From: Streptomyces sp. 2114.4
Lineage (GTDB): Bacteria; Actinomycetota; Actinomycetes; Streptomycetales; Streptomycetaceae
Length of the DNA stretch: 64,000 nucleotides
Assembly (NCBI RefSeq): GCF_900187385.1
Contig: NZ_FYEY01000001.1
Location: 5,580,001-5,644,000 of the forward strand
Reading direction: 5' to 3'
Part shown: piece after piece, positions 42,125 to 49,907 of the stretch
Layout of the letters: each line of letters starts with the position of its first letter
Position numbering within the stretch: the stretch's first letter is position 1
The notes under the pieces: model-generated
What the model was told of the DNA's origin: nothing
Databases searched by the model: none
Seen by the model: only the letters and a program-made list of their open reading frames with translations
Program-made: the position numbers and the translations under genes

Positions 42125-43528
42125 CTAGGCCGCCGGTACCGGCATCCGCAGCCGGAACAGCGCCCCGCCCCCCGGCGCCCGCTCGGCGGTGAGTTCGGCG
42201 TCGTGGGCGCGGGCGATCTGGCGGGCCATGGCCAGGCCCAGGCCGGAGCCGGGCAGGGCGCGGGCCGTCTCGGCGCGGTAGAAGCGGTCGAAGACATGGG
42301 GGAGGTCGGCCTCGGCGATGCCGGGGCCGTGGTCGCGGACCGTCAGGTCCAACTCGCCTGATGTGAAGGTGAGTTCGGTGTCGACCGAGCCGCCCGGCGG
42401 GGAGAACTTCGCCGCGTTGTCGAGGAGGTTGGACAGCAGCCGGGACAGCCGGGACGGCACACCGGGGATCGCGACACCGGCCGCGGCCGGGTCGATCGCG
42501 GTGGTGAAGGTGATCTCCGGCCAGTGTTCGCGGGCCACGCCCACCGCGTGCTCCAGGAGGGCAGCCGGGCGCACCTGCTCCACCAGGGGCTGCGGCTCCT
42601 CGTCACGGGCCAGTTCGATCAGGTCGCCCACGAGGGTGGTGACCTCGCGCAGCTGGCGGCCCAGCGCGGCCGAGGCGCGGTCGCGCTGGGCGTCGGTCAG
42701 CCGGTCGGCGCGGGCCAGGAGTTCGGCGTTGGTGCGCAGCGCCGTCAGCGGGGTACGCAGCTCGTGGGAGGCGTCGGCGACCAGGCGGCGCTGCGCGGTG
42801 ACGGACTGTTCGAGCTCGCCGAGCATGGTGTTGAAGCTGGTGGCCAGGCGGGTGATCTCGTCCTCCCGGGCGGGCGGGCCCGGGGGCAGTTCGATGCGGT
42901 GGCGGGCGTCGCGGGTGGCGGCGATACGTTCCGCGGTGGCGGTGAGCCGGGCGACCGGCGCCAGGCCCGTACGGGACACCCAGTAGCCGAGTGCGCCGGC
43001 CAGCAGGACGCCGGCGCCGCCGACCGCGGACAGCGCCAGGGCGGCCTGCTCCACGCTCCGGTCGACGGAGTCGGAGCGCAGGGCGACCTGCACCGCCTCG
43101 TCCTTGCCCGTCAGGCGCGTGGTGAACATCCGGACCGGCTGCCCGGCGACGGTCAGCTCGCTGTAGAACGCCGCGTGCCGGCCGGCGGCGACCTTCCGGG
43201 TGGCGTCGGAGACGGGCAGTCCATAGGGCTTGCGCGGATCCTTGGCGGGGTCGGCGGGCACGATCTGGAAGCAGGACGAGGCCGGGTACTGGCAGAGGGT
43301 GTCGCTCGGCGTGGGGCCCCAGTCCTGGCGCTCGCGCATGACCTCGGTGGACGTCAGGGCCAGATTGCGCTCGAGCTGGCGGGTCATCTGGTAGTCGATG
43401 AGCACGAACGCGGCCGCACAGACGCCGACCGCCACCAGTGCCACCGCGGACGAGGCGGCCAGCGCCAGCCGGGCGCGGAGCGGGCGGCGGCGCCGCCAGC
43501 GGGCCCCCAGGCCGCGGGTGCCGGTCAC
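42125..43528 (-). CDS. OmpR-pair sensor histidine kinase, MprB-like
   Basis: The 467-aa sensor has helix one (about 22-44), an extracellular domain of about 125 residues with two cysteines (TLCQYPASSCFQ) that could form a disulfide, helix two (about 178-200), HAMP, HisKA box LVADASHELRTPLTALRTNAELL, N box LLSNLLDNAAKF and G boxes DHGPGI and GSGLGLAMARQ. Its GTG overlaps the regulator stop by 4 nt. It most likely senses an envelope signal and controls the divergent glycosyltransferase operon. Confidence 0.9.
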   Translation of the reverse strand: MTGTRGLGARWRRRRPLRARLALAASSAVALVAVGVCAAAFVLIDYQMTRQLERNLALTSTEVMRERQDWGPTPSDTLCQYPASSCFQIVPADPAKDPRKPYGLPVSDATRKVAAGRHAAFYSELTVAGQPVRMFTTRLTGKDEAVQVALRSDSVDRSVEQAALALSAVGGAGVLLAGALGYWVSRTGLAPVARLTATAERIAATRDARHRIELPPGPPAREDEITRLATSFNTMLGELEQSVTAQRRLVADASHELRTPLTALRTNAELLARADRLTDAQRDRASAALGRQLREVTTLVGDLIELARDEEPQPLVEQVRPAALLEHAVGVAREHWPEITFTTAIDPAAAGVAIPGVPSRLSRLLSNLLDNAAKFSPPGGSVDTELTFTSGELDLTVRDHGPGIAEADLPHVFDRFYRAETARALPGSGLGLAMARQIARAHDAELTAERAPGGGALFRLRMPVPAA

Positions 43529-44247
43529 GCGCCCTCCGCATGGTCCAGGCGGTAGCCCACGCCGTGCACGGTGTGGACGAGGCGGGGCTCGCCGCCCGCC
43601 TCCAGTTTGCGGCGCAGGTAACCGATGTAGACCGCCAGGGAGTTGGAGTCGGGGCCGAAGTCACGGCCCCAGACGCGTTCCAGGATCACCTCGCGCGGCA
43701 GCACCTGCCGCGGGTGCAGCAACAGCAGCTCCAGCAGCGCCCATTCGGTGCGGCTGAACTCCAGGGGCCGGCCGGCCCGGTGGCCGGTGCGGGTCAGCGG
43801 GTCGACGACCAGATCGCCGAAGGAGAGCCGGGCGTCCTCGACGGCCGTGGTGGCGGCCCGGCGCAGCAGGGCCCGGACGCGGGCCACCAGCTCGTCCAGG
43901 GCGAACGGTTTGACGAGGTAGTCATCGGCGCCGGCGTCGAGCCCGTCGACCCGTTCGCTGACCGAGTCCAGCGCGGTCAGCACGAGGATCGGGGTGCGGT
44001 CGTCCAGGGCGCGCAGCCGGCGGCAGACGGCCAGTCCGTCCAGGACGGGCATCATCACGTCCAGGACGAGGACGTCCGGCTGCCAGCCGGCGACCTCCGA
44101 GAGGGCGGCCAGGCCGTCGGCGGCGCCCCGCACCGTATAGCCCTCCACGGCGAGGCCGTCCTCGACGGCGGCACGGACCTCCGGTTGGTCGTCGACGACG
44201 AGGATCTTGGGGGCTGGGGTGTTCCCGGGCGTGGGCGGCATGGACAT
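43525..44247 (-). CDS. OmpR-family response regulator, MprA-like
   Basis: The 240-aa regulator has a receiver domain (about 13-128; D19/D20, phospho-acceptor D63 in VLVLDVMMPVLDG, K in LVKPFALDELVARVRALLRR) and a winged helix with FSRTEWALLELLLLHPRQVLPREVILERVWG and YLRRKLE. The start is ATG 44247 or the next ATG two codons on. It is divergent from the MurG-like gene; TCTTAG repeats 11 bp apart lie between them. Confidence 0.93.
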   Translation of the reverse strand: MSMPPTPGNTPAPKILVVDDQPEVRAAVEDGLAVEGYTVRGAADGLAALSEVAGWQPDVLVLDVMMPVLDGLAVCRRLRALDDRTPILVLTALDSVSERVDGLDAGADDYLVKPFALDELVARVRALLRRAATTAVEDARLSFGDLVVDPLTRTGHRAGRPLEFSRTEWALLELLLLHPRQVLPREVILERVWGRDFGPDSNSLAVYIGYLRRKLEAGGEPRLVHTVHGVGYRLDHAEGA

Positions 44248-44264
44248 AGGCTGCCAAACACCTC

Positions 44265-44281
44265 TCTTAGAAGCTTCTTAG
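44265..44281. promoter_or_regulatory. TCTTAG direct repeat, probable operator of the adjacent regulator
   Basis: TCTTAG at 44265-44270 and again at 44276-44281 are spaced by 11 bp, one helical turn, in the 57-bp gap between the divergent regulator and glycosyltransferase genes. This is the usual layout of an OmpR-type site; the sequence also contains the palindrome AAGCTT. Confidence 0.55.
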
Positions 44282-44304
44282 GGCGTATCGCGAGCGTGGC
44301 GGCC

Positions 44305-45468
44305 ATGCGCACACCACTCTCCGTCGTGATCGGTGCGGGCGGCACCGGCGGCCACATCTATCCGGGACTCGCTCTCGCCGACGCGCTGCGCCGGGCCGTG
44401 CCCGATGCGGTGATCTCCTTCGTCGGGACCGAACGCGGCCTGGAGACAGAGCTGATCCCCCGGGCCGGATACCGGCTGCACACCGTCGACATGATCCCCT
44501 TCGACCCCTCGCTCGGCGCCCGACGCTATCTGCTGCCGGCCGCGCTGCTGCGCTCGGGTGCCCAGTGCCGGGCTCTTCTCAAGGAACAGAAAGCCCAGGT
44601 CGCGGTCGGTATGGGCGGTTATCCCAGCGCCCCGGTGATCGTCGGGGCCAAGATGGCCGGGCTGCCGAGCCTGGTCCATGAGTCCAACGCGGTGCCCGGC
44701 CGGGCCAACAAGTTCGCGGCCCGGCTCACCCCGCACCTCGCCCTCGCCTTCGACCGCAGCCGCGCGCACCTGGCCGGCGGCGGGCGGGCCGAGACGGTCG
44801 GCATGCCGCTGGTGGGGCCGCTGGCCGAGCTGGACCGGGCGGGCCTGCGGCCCACCGCCCGCCGGGCCCTGGGCGTACCGGACGGCGCGCGGCTGCTGCT
44901 GGTCAACGGCGGGAGCCTGGGAGCCGCCCGGCTGACCGAGGCGGCGGTGGGGCTGGCCGGCCGCTACCGGGCGCGCGGTGACCTGCGGCTGCTGATCAAG
45001 ACCGGGCCCGCGGCCCTGGAGCGGACCCGGGCCCTCCTGGCGGCGAACGGCGGGGACGCGGTCGCCGAGGCCGTGCCGTACCTGGACCGGATGGATCTGG
45101 CGTACGCCGCCGCCGATCTCGTGGTGTGCCGGGCCGGTTCGGCGACCGTCGCCGAGCTGGCCACCATCGGGATGCCGGCCGTCCTCGTGCCGTACCCGCA
45201 TGCGCCGGGCGACCACCAGACCCATAACGCCCGGGTGCTCTCGGACGCCGGGGCGGCGCTGTTGCTGCCCGACCCGCAGACCACGGCGGAGCGGCTGGAC
45301 GCCCTGGTCACCCCGCTTCTCGACGATCCCGCCCGGCTCGCCGCGATGGCCGCGGCCGCCGACCCGGGCACCCATGCGCGGGCCGCCGGCCTGCTGGCCG
45401 ACAAGGTGCTGGCGCTCGCCGGTCACCCGCAGGTCCACCACCACCCCACGATGAAGGAGTCAGCATGA
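44305..45468 (+). CDS. MurG-like UDP-GlcNAc glycosyltransferase (GT28)
   Basis: The 387-aa protein has the GT28 features of MurG: the N-terminal loop GAGGTGGHIYPGLALAD, LVHESNAVPGRANKFA, the second glycine loop LLLVNGGSLGAARL and the donor-binding segment DLVVCRAGSATVAELATIGMPAVLVPYPHA, then GDHQTHNARVLSDAGAA. MurG adds GlcNAc to lipid I; the dedicated murG of Streptomyces lies in the division cluster, so this is a second copy with perhaps another acceptor or role. ATG 44305 is used; GTG 44296 is possible. It overlaps the dehydratase gene as ATGA. Confidence 0.88.
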   Translation: MRTPLSVVIGAGGTGGHIYPGLALADALRRAVPDAVISFVGTERGLETELIPRAGYRLHTVDMIPFDPSLGARRYLLPAALLRSGAQCRALLKEQKAQVAVGMGGYPSAPVIVGAKMAGLPSLVHESNAVPGRANKFAARLTPHLALAFDRSRAHLAGGGRAETVGMPLVGPLAELDRAGLRPTARRALGVPDGARLLLVNGGSLGAARLTEAAVGLAGRYRARGDLRLLIKTGPAALERTRALLAANGGDAVAEAVPYLDRMDLAYAAADLVVCRAGSATVAELATIGMPAVLVPYPHAPGDHQTHNARVLSDAGAALLLPDPQTTAERLDALVTPLLDDPARLAAMAAAADPGTHARAAGLLADKVLALAGHPQVHHHPTMKESA

Positions 45469-46466
45469 ACAGCACGCAGCAGTGGACGGGCCGCCGGGTC
45501 CTGGTCACCGGGGCCGAGGGGTTCATCGGCTCGACCCTGGTCGACATGCTGGTGGCGGCGGGCGCAGAGGTGCGCGCGTTCGTCCACTACAAGCCCTATG
45601 CCGAAAAGGGAAATCTGGCGCACTATTTCGTGCCGGGCGGCCCGGTCGAGATGGTCGCGGGTGATGTGCGCGACGCGGGCCGGGTGAGCGACGCCGTCGA
45701 GGGCTGCGACACGGTCTTCCATCTGGCCGCGCTGATCGGGATTCCGTACAGCTACGACTCGCCCGGCGCGTATGTGCAGACGAACGTCGTCGGGACGGAG
45801 AACGTCGCCCAGGCGTGCCGGCGGCATGCGGTGCGGCGGCTGGTGCACACCTCCACCAGTGAGGTCTACGGGACCGCGCTGACCGCGCCGATCGGCGAGG
45901 ACCACCCGCTGCAGCCGCAGTCGCCGTACTCCGCCTCGAAGATCGGCGCGGACATGATGGCGCTGTCGCACCGGCACGCCTTCGAGCTGCCGGTGACGGT
46001 GGTGCGGCCGTTCAACACCTACGGCCCCCGGCAGTCCGCGCGCGCCGTGATCCCCACGATCCTGGCCCAACTCCACGCGGGCGCCCGGCAGATCAAGCTG
46101 GGCTCGCTCACCCCGACCCGCGACTTCACCTACGTCACGGACACCGCGGCCGGCTTCCTGGCGCTGGCCGACTGCGACCGGGCGCTGGGCGAGGTCGTCA
46201 ACCTCGGCACCGGGCGGGAGATCGCCATCGGGGCGCTCGCCGAGGCGCTGATAGCGGCATCGGGACGGGACGCCGAGGTCGTGGTGGACCCGGCGCGGCT
46301 GCGGCCGGCCGGCAGCGAGGTCGAGCGGCTGCTCTCGGACAACTCCCGGGCCCGCGAGTGGGCTTCGTGGCGGCCGGAGGTGTCCCTGGAGCAGGGGCTG
46401 AAGCGGACGTCGGAGTGGGTGGCCGACAACCTCCACCTGTTCGCGGCGGACCGCTACCAGGTCTGA
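45465..46466 (+). CDS. LegB-like NAD-dependent nucleotide-sugar 4,6-dehydratase
   Basis: The 333-aa extended SDR enzyme has NAD loop GAEGFIG (16-22), FHLAALIGIPYSY, the active-site run HTSTSEVYGT with E133, YSASK (Y155, K159) and PFNTYGPRQSARAVIPTI. The Ser/Glu pair after Thr resembles GDP-mannose and LegB-type 4,6-dehydratases (TSE) rather than GalE epimerases, which lack the Glu. IPYSYDSPGAYVQTN and KLGSLTPTRDFTYV fit the LegB group. The product would be a 4-keto-6-deoxy sugar nucleotide; UDP- or GDP-GlcNAc is a guess. It is coupled to the MurG-like gene. Confidence 0.85.
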   Translation: MNSTQQWTGRRVLVTGAEGFIGSTLVDMLVAAGAEVRAFVHYKPYAEKGNLAHYFVPGGPVEMVAGDVRDAGRVSDAVEGCDTVFHLAALIGIPYSYDSPGAYVQTNVVGTENVAQACRRHAVRRLVHTSTSEVYGTALTAPIGEDHPLQPQSPYSASKIGADMMALSHRHAFELPVTVVRPFNTYGPRQSARAVIPTILAQLHAGARQIKLGSLTPTRDFTYVTDTAAGFLALADCDRALGEVVNLGTGREIAIGALAEALIAASGRDAEVVVDPARLRPAGSEVERLLSDNSRAREWASWRPEVSLEQGLKRTSEWVADNLHLFAADRYQV

Positions 46467-46524
46467 CCGGTGCCGCGGCGGGGCGCCCCGGTGCCGCGCC
46501 GCGGCCGGCGCCGGCCGGCCGGGC

Positions 46525-47181
46525 TCAGCCCTGGTCGCCCAGACCGGAGAGCCCGGTGAGGAAGAGGGCCGTGAAGTCGCGCCCCCACGCGGCGTCCACG
46601 GGCTCCCCGCTGACCAGGGTGCGGTGCACGATCGCCCCGGCGATCACATCGAAGATCAGGTCCATGTTGCGGGTGGCGGCCCGCTCGCCGTCCGCACCGG
46701 GGCCGTCCGGGGGCAGCTCGCCGCGGGCCTGGGCGCGCGAGCGGCCGAGCAGGACCAGCCGCTTCTGGCGGTCGACGATCGCCGAGCGGATCCGTTCGCG
46801 CAGCGCCTCGTCGGCGGTGGACTCGGCCACCACGGCCATCAGCGCCGTCTTGGTCTCCGGCCGCGCGAGCAGCGCCCCGAACTGCAGCACCACGCCCTCG
46901 ATGTCGGACTGCAAGGAGCCCCGGTCGGGGAGTTCGAGCTCGTCGAAGAGGACCGCCACGGCGTCCACGACGAGCTCGTTCTTGTTGGCCCAGCGGCGGT
47001 AGAGCGTCGTCTTGGCGACACCGGCGCGGGCCGCCACATCGCTCATGGTCAGCCGCCCCCAGCCCAGATCGACGAGTGCGGCCCGGGTCGCGTCCAGGAT
47101 CGCGAAATCGGTCTCGGCGCTGCGCGGGCGGCCCGTGCGGCCCTTCCGGGAACTGGCGGAGTGGTGCATGCGGGCGACCAT
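46525..47181 (-). CDS. TetR family transcriptional regulator
   Basis: The 218-aa regulator has the TetR helix-turn-helix at about 25-75 (LTMSDVAARAGVAKTTLYRRWANKNELVVDAV), and a C-terminal TetR_C-type domain with FDVIAGAIVHRTLVSGEPVD near the end. ATG 47181 or the fourth codon after it (47169, MHHSASSRKG) may be the start. It is convergent with the dehydratase gene. A perfect 9-bp dyad about 86 bp upstream is its likely operator. The regulated gene is not obvious: no other gene starts between here and the thioredoxin gene. Confidence 0.9.
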   Translation of the reverse strand: MVARMHHSASSRKGRTGRPRSAETDFAILDATRAALVDLGWGRLTMSDVAARAGVAKTTLYRRWANKNELVVDAVAVLFDELELPDRGSLQSDIEGVVLQFGALLARPETKTALMAVVAESTADEALRERIRSAIVDRQKRLVLLGRSRAQARGELPPDGPGADGERAATRNMDLIFDVIAGAIVHRTLVSGEPVDAAWGRDFTALFLTGLSGLGDQG

Positions 47182-47572
47182 ACCGGGCAGTACGGGAGAT
47201 GCCGCCCGTGAGGCAGATCACGCCTCACGGGGCCGGGCCCGGTGGTGATCCGGGACCGACGGCGAGTTACGCTACAGGTCGTAGCGTAAGAGTGACAGCC
47301 ACTGGCCGTGGGTGGGGACCCGCGGCCGCGCACGACGGTCCTTCCTCGGGACCGCACACCGGCCCTCCTCGGGGCCACCACGGGCAGCGGCCCTGGACGT
47401 ACGCCGGCACTCCGGCGGGGCGTACGGACGGGGTGCGGCGCCCGGCACACGGCCCCGGTGGCGGCACCGGACCGGCCCTTCGCAGCACCGCCGCACGACC
47501 GATCGCATCGCAGACCGCAGCGCTTTCCGGATCGCTTTCCGGAACGGCCCGCCCAGGGGGGAGGATGGACCC
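47182..47572. other. Gene-free stretch between tetR and thioredoxin genes
   Basis: This 391-bp region holds the TetR-type dyad at 47267-47289 and otherwise GC-rich sequence with no convincing coding frame; the open frame from 47312 only becomes protein-like at the thioredoxin start 47573. Confidence 0.6.
47267..47289. promoter_or_regulatory. Perfect 9-bp dyad, likely TetR operator
   Basis: TTACGCTAC (47267-47275) and GTAGCGTAA (47281-47289) are perfect complements around a 5-nt spacer. Each arm also contains a TANNNT-like -10 (TACGCT, TAGCGT), so a bound TetR dimer would cover promoters in both directions. Confidence 0.7.
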
Positions 47573-48547
47573 ATGCAGCCACGCAATATGTCCATGAGTG
47601 GAGTCGTCGACCTCGCAGCGGTGAAGTCGGCGGGGGAAGCGAAGCAGAAGGCGGAGCAGGCACGTGCCGAGGCCGCCCGTACGGGCCGGGCGCCCGCGAG
47701 CGGTGCCCGCCTGGTGTTCGACGTCGACGAGGCAGGGTTCCAGCAGGACGTCCTGCAGCGCTCGACCGAGGTCCCGGTCGTCATTGACTTCTGGGCCGAG
47801 TGGTGCGAGCCGTGCAAGCAGCTGGGTCCGCTGCTGGAGCGCCTCGCGGGGGAGTACGCCGGCAAGTTCGTGCTGGCCAAGATCGACGTCGATGCCAACC
47901 AGATGCTGTTCCAGCAGTTCGGGGTGCAGGGCATCCCGGCGGTCTTCGCGGTCGTCGCGGGGCAGCCGATCCCCCTCTTCCAGGGCGCGGCCCCGGAGTC
48001 GCAGATCCGCCAGGTGCTCGACCAGCTGGTGCAGGCCGCCGAGCAGCAGTTCGGCATCGTGGGGGCGCCCATCGACCCGCAGGCCGCGGGCGAGGCGGAG
48101 CAGGAGGCCGAGGCTCCGGCGCCGGCCGGCCCCTATGACGCACTGCTGGAGGCCGCGAACCAGGCGCTGGACTCCGGCGATCTGGGCGGTGCCGTCCAGG
48201 CGTACAAGAACGTGCTCAACGACGACCCGGCCAACCCGGAGGCCAAGCTCGGCCTGGCGCAGGCCGAACTCCTGCGCCGGGTGCAGGATCTCGACCCGCA
48301 GGTGGTGCGCAAGGAGGCCGCGGAGAACCCGGCCGATGTGCCGGCGCAGATCCGCGCCGCGGACCTGGACCTGGTCGGCGGGCACGTCGAGGACGCGTTC
48401 GGCCGGCTGGTCGACGCGGTGAAGCGGTCGGCGGGTGAGGACCGGGAGGCCGCGCGGGTGCGGCTGCTGGAGCTGTTCGAGGTCATCGGCGCGGAAGATC
48501 CGCGGGTGACGGCGGCGCGTACCGCGCTCGCCCGGGTGCTGTTCTGA
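47573..48547 (+). CDS. Thioredoxin-TPR protein, CnoX/YbbN-like
   Basis: The 324-aa protein has an N-terminal lead of about 45 residues, a thioredoxin domain (about 46-155) with active site WCEPC (77-81) and the cis-proline loop GIPAVF, then an acidic linker and a helical TPR-like domain (about 190-324) with ALDSGDLGGAVQAYKNVLNDDPANPEAKLGLAQAEL. The arrangement equals E. coli CnoX, a holdase that hands oxidised clients to chaperones, but here both active-site cysteines are kept, so redox activity is likely. ATG 47573 follows GGGGGGAGGA. Confidence 0.9.
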   Translation: MQPRNMSMSGVVDLAAVKSAGEAKQKAEQARAEAARTGRAPASGARLVFDVDEAGFQQDVLQRSTEVPVVIDFWAEWCEPCKQLGPLLERLAGEYAGKFVLAKIDVDANQMLFQQFGVQGIPAVFAVVAGQPIPLFQGAAPESQIRQVLDQLVQAAEQQFGIVGAPIDPQAAGEAEQEAEAPAPAGPYDALLEAANQALDSGDLGGAVQAYKNVLNDDPANPEAKLGLAQAELLRRVQDLDPQVVRKEAAENPADVPAQIRAADLDLVGGHVEDAFGRLVDAVKRSAGEDREAARVRLLELFEVIGAEDPRVTAARTALARVLF

Positions 48548-48612
48548 CGGCTGTCTTCGGACTCGTCCGCTTCTGACCAGTACCGCCTCCGCGAGTTGCC
48601 CGAACAAACGAC

Positions 48613-48656
48613 ACAGCGGCCACGTTTTACCAAAACTTGGTAATCGTGGCCGCTGT
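48613..48656 (+). terminator. Two-tier terminator after the thioredoxin gene
   Basis: A perfect 12-bp outer stem (48613-48624 with 48645-48656) encloses a 7-bp inner stem TTACCAA/TTGGTAA (48627-48633, 48637-48643). Confidence 0.85.
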
Positions 48657-49024
48657 TACTTCAAGTAAGCCCGAGCGGCCCCCTTGCGGCACTGTGTCCG
48701 CAATTGCCCAATGTCCCCTCACTGTTAGTGGCGACGTTGTGTGTCCACTTGATTTCGGTGTGTCGTGGCGTGTTTATCGGGCCGTTACCCGCAAGTAACG
48801 AGCCCCTTGTGCCGCGGCTCCGAATGGACCACGATCGGCCACGCTCGGTCCATTCCCGCAGCCCGGCATCCGGTCGGTGTCGCGGGGTACTTGGGTCCCC
48901 ACCGAGTGGTCGGCGGCAGGTGTCGCCGGCGGTGGACAGGGGGGTCTCTGCCCCACCCGGCAGGGCCTGTCCAGGAGGTTGCGCGAGAGCGTGGCCAGTG
49001 GTTGTCGCTCGGGGGTGATCGCCG

Positions 49025-49037
49025 GTGTTCGGAACAC
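49025..49037. promoter_or_regulatory. Palindrome GTGTTC-G-GAACAC
   Basis: Perfect 13-bp palindrome about 120 bp before the DUF6230 start. Position suits an operator; no known regulator consensus is claimed. Confidence 0.35.
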
Positions 49038-49158
49038 GATGTGCCTCCGAGACAGGCGCTCTCCTTCCCGAGGACGTAGCACTTCTCCCATCCCAGGCAC
49101 GGCTGTCCCAACGGGGGCGGCCCGTACCGGAGATGTACGTCCGAGAAGGAGGAAAGTC

Positions 49159-49776
49159 ATGGAGTCCCTGGCTCGTGGCGGGACCAGATGGAAGCGGTTC
49201 GCCGTCGTCATGGTGCCGAGCGTCGCGGCGACCGCCGCGATCGGTGTCGCCCTCTCGCAGGGTGCGCTCGCGGCATCGTTCAGCGTGTCCGGCCAGCAGT
49301 TCAAGGTCGCTACCGACCGGCTGGACGGCACCGGGTTTGTTCAGTACGGAGCCATTGACGCCCAGAAGGGCGGCAAGCAGGTCCCGGTGGCGGTCTCGGG
49401 GTTCTCGAACGCCAAGATCAAGAACCTGTGCCAGTCGGTAGTCGTGCCGGTGCCGGTCTTCGGCGATGTGTCGATGAAGCTGTCGGCCGGTGGCGGTGAC
49501 ACGCCCGTCGAGGCGAAGAACCTCTACATCGACCTGGACCAGCTGTCCGCGGACGCGACCTTCAACAACATCGACATCGGTGTTGCTGCGGGCTCGACGA
49601 CCAAGGGCCCTGGCATGCACAAGGGCGACAAGGCCGACCCCGGCTCGTTCGCCCAGCAGGCCGAGTCGGCCACGCTGACCCACGTCAGGCAGCAGGCATG
49701 GGCCACGACGGCCGGAACGTTCAAGCTCAGCGGCCTGAAGATGAGCGTCGCCAAGGGCAAGAGCGAGTGCTACTGA
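49159..49776 (+). CDS. DUF6230 family secreted/anchored protein
   Basis: The 205-aa protein has a basic start and one hydrophobic segment (about 14-38), followed by a beta-rich outer domain with ASFSVSGQQFKVATDRLDGTGFVQYG, IDAQKGGKQVPV and two cysteines (NLCQSV and the C near the C-terminus), which may pair. Streptomyces relatives carry the misleading label cholesterol esterase; no lipase motif is visible. AAGGAGG before the ATG is near perfect. It is the first gene of a three-gene unit with DUF6114 and a low-complexity secreted protein, which suggests one envelope complex. Confidence 0.85.
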   Translation: MESLARGGTRWKRFAVVMVPSVAATAAIGVALSQGALAASFSVSGQQFKVATDRLDGTGFVQYGAIDAQKGGKQVPVAVSGFSNAKIKNLCQSVVVPVPVFGDVSMKLSAGGGDTPVEAKNLYIDLDQLSADATFNNIDIGVAAGSTTKGPGMHKGDKADPGSFAQQAESATLTHVRQQAWATTAGTFKLSGLKMSVAKGKSECY

Positions 49777-49784
49777 CGCACTGA

Positions 49785-49839
49785 GCGTGCGGGCGCGGGG
49801 CGAGCTGTGCGGCGTTCGCCGTTCCCCGTGCCCGTACGC
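49785..49839 (+). terminator. Imperfect long hairpin between DUF6230 and DUF6114 genes
   Basis: The arms 49785-49800 and 49824-49839 pair at 14 of 16 positions. It starts 8 nt after the stop and probably gives partial termination, making the first gene the most expressed. Confidence 0.5.
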
Positions 49840-49907
49840 CGGGTAGCGCCCGGTAGGACACCTCAGCACAGAACCACCGATTTGCCAGTCCCGAGGAGCT
49901 GTACGAC

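Larger units (their letters stand above)
48548..49158. other. Long gene-free stretch before the DUF6230 gene
   Basis: This 611-bp region contains the thioredoxin terminator (48613-48656), a GTTAC/GTAAC dyad at 48784-48799, a perfect 13-bp palindrome at 49025-49037 and probably the promoter of the DUF6230 operon. No coding frame is convincing. Its length suggests complex regulation or a small RNA, which cannot be judged by eye. Confidence 0.5.

Noticed and set aside
43438..44304. A long N-terminal extension of the MurG-like protein
   Set aside because: It overlaps the response regulator gene on the other strand; the GT28 domain begins directly at ATG 44305.
45465..46466. UDP-glucose 4-epimerase as the function of this SDR protein
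   Set aside because: GalE enzymes lack the Glu after Ser-Thr-Ser; the STSEVYG motif and IPYSY region fit 4,6-dehydratases better. Epimerase activity cannot be excluded without assay.
48657..49158. A small gene or regulatory RNA upstream of the DUF6230 gene
   Set aside because: No frame with a ribosome site and no clear promoter-terminator pair was seen; only palindromes are reported.
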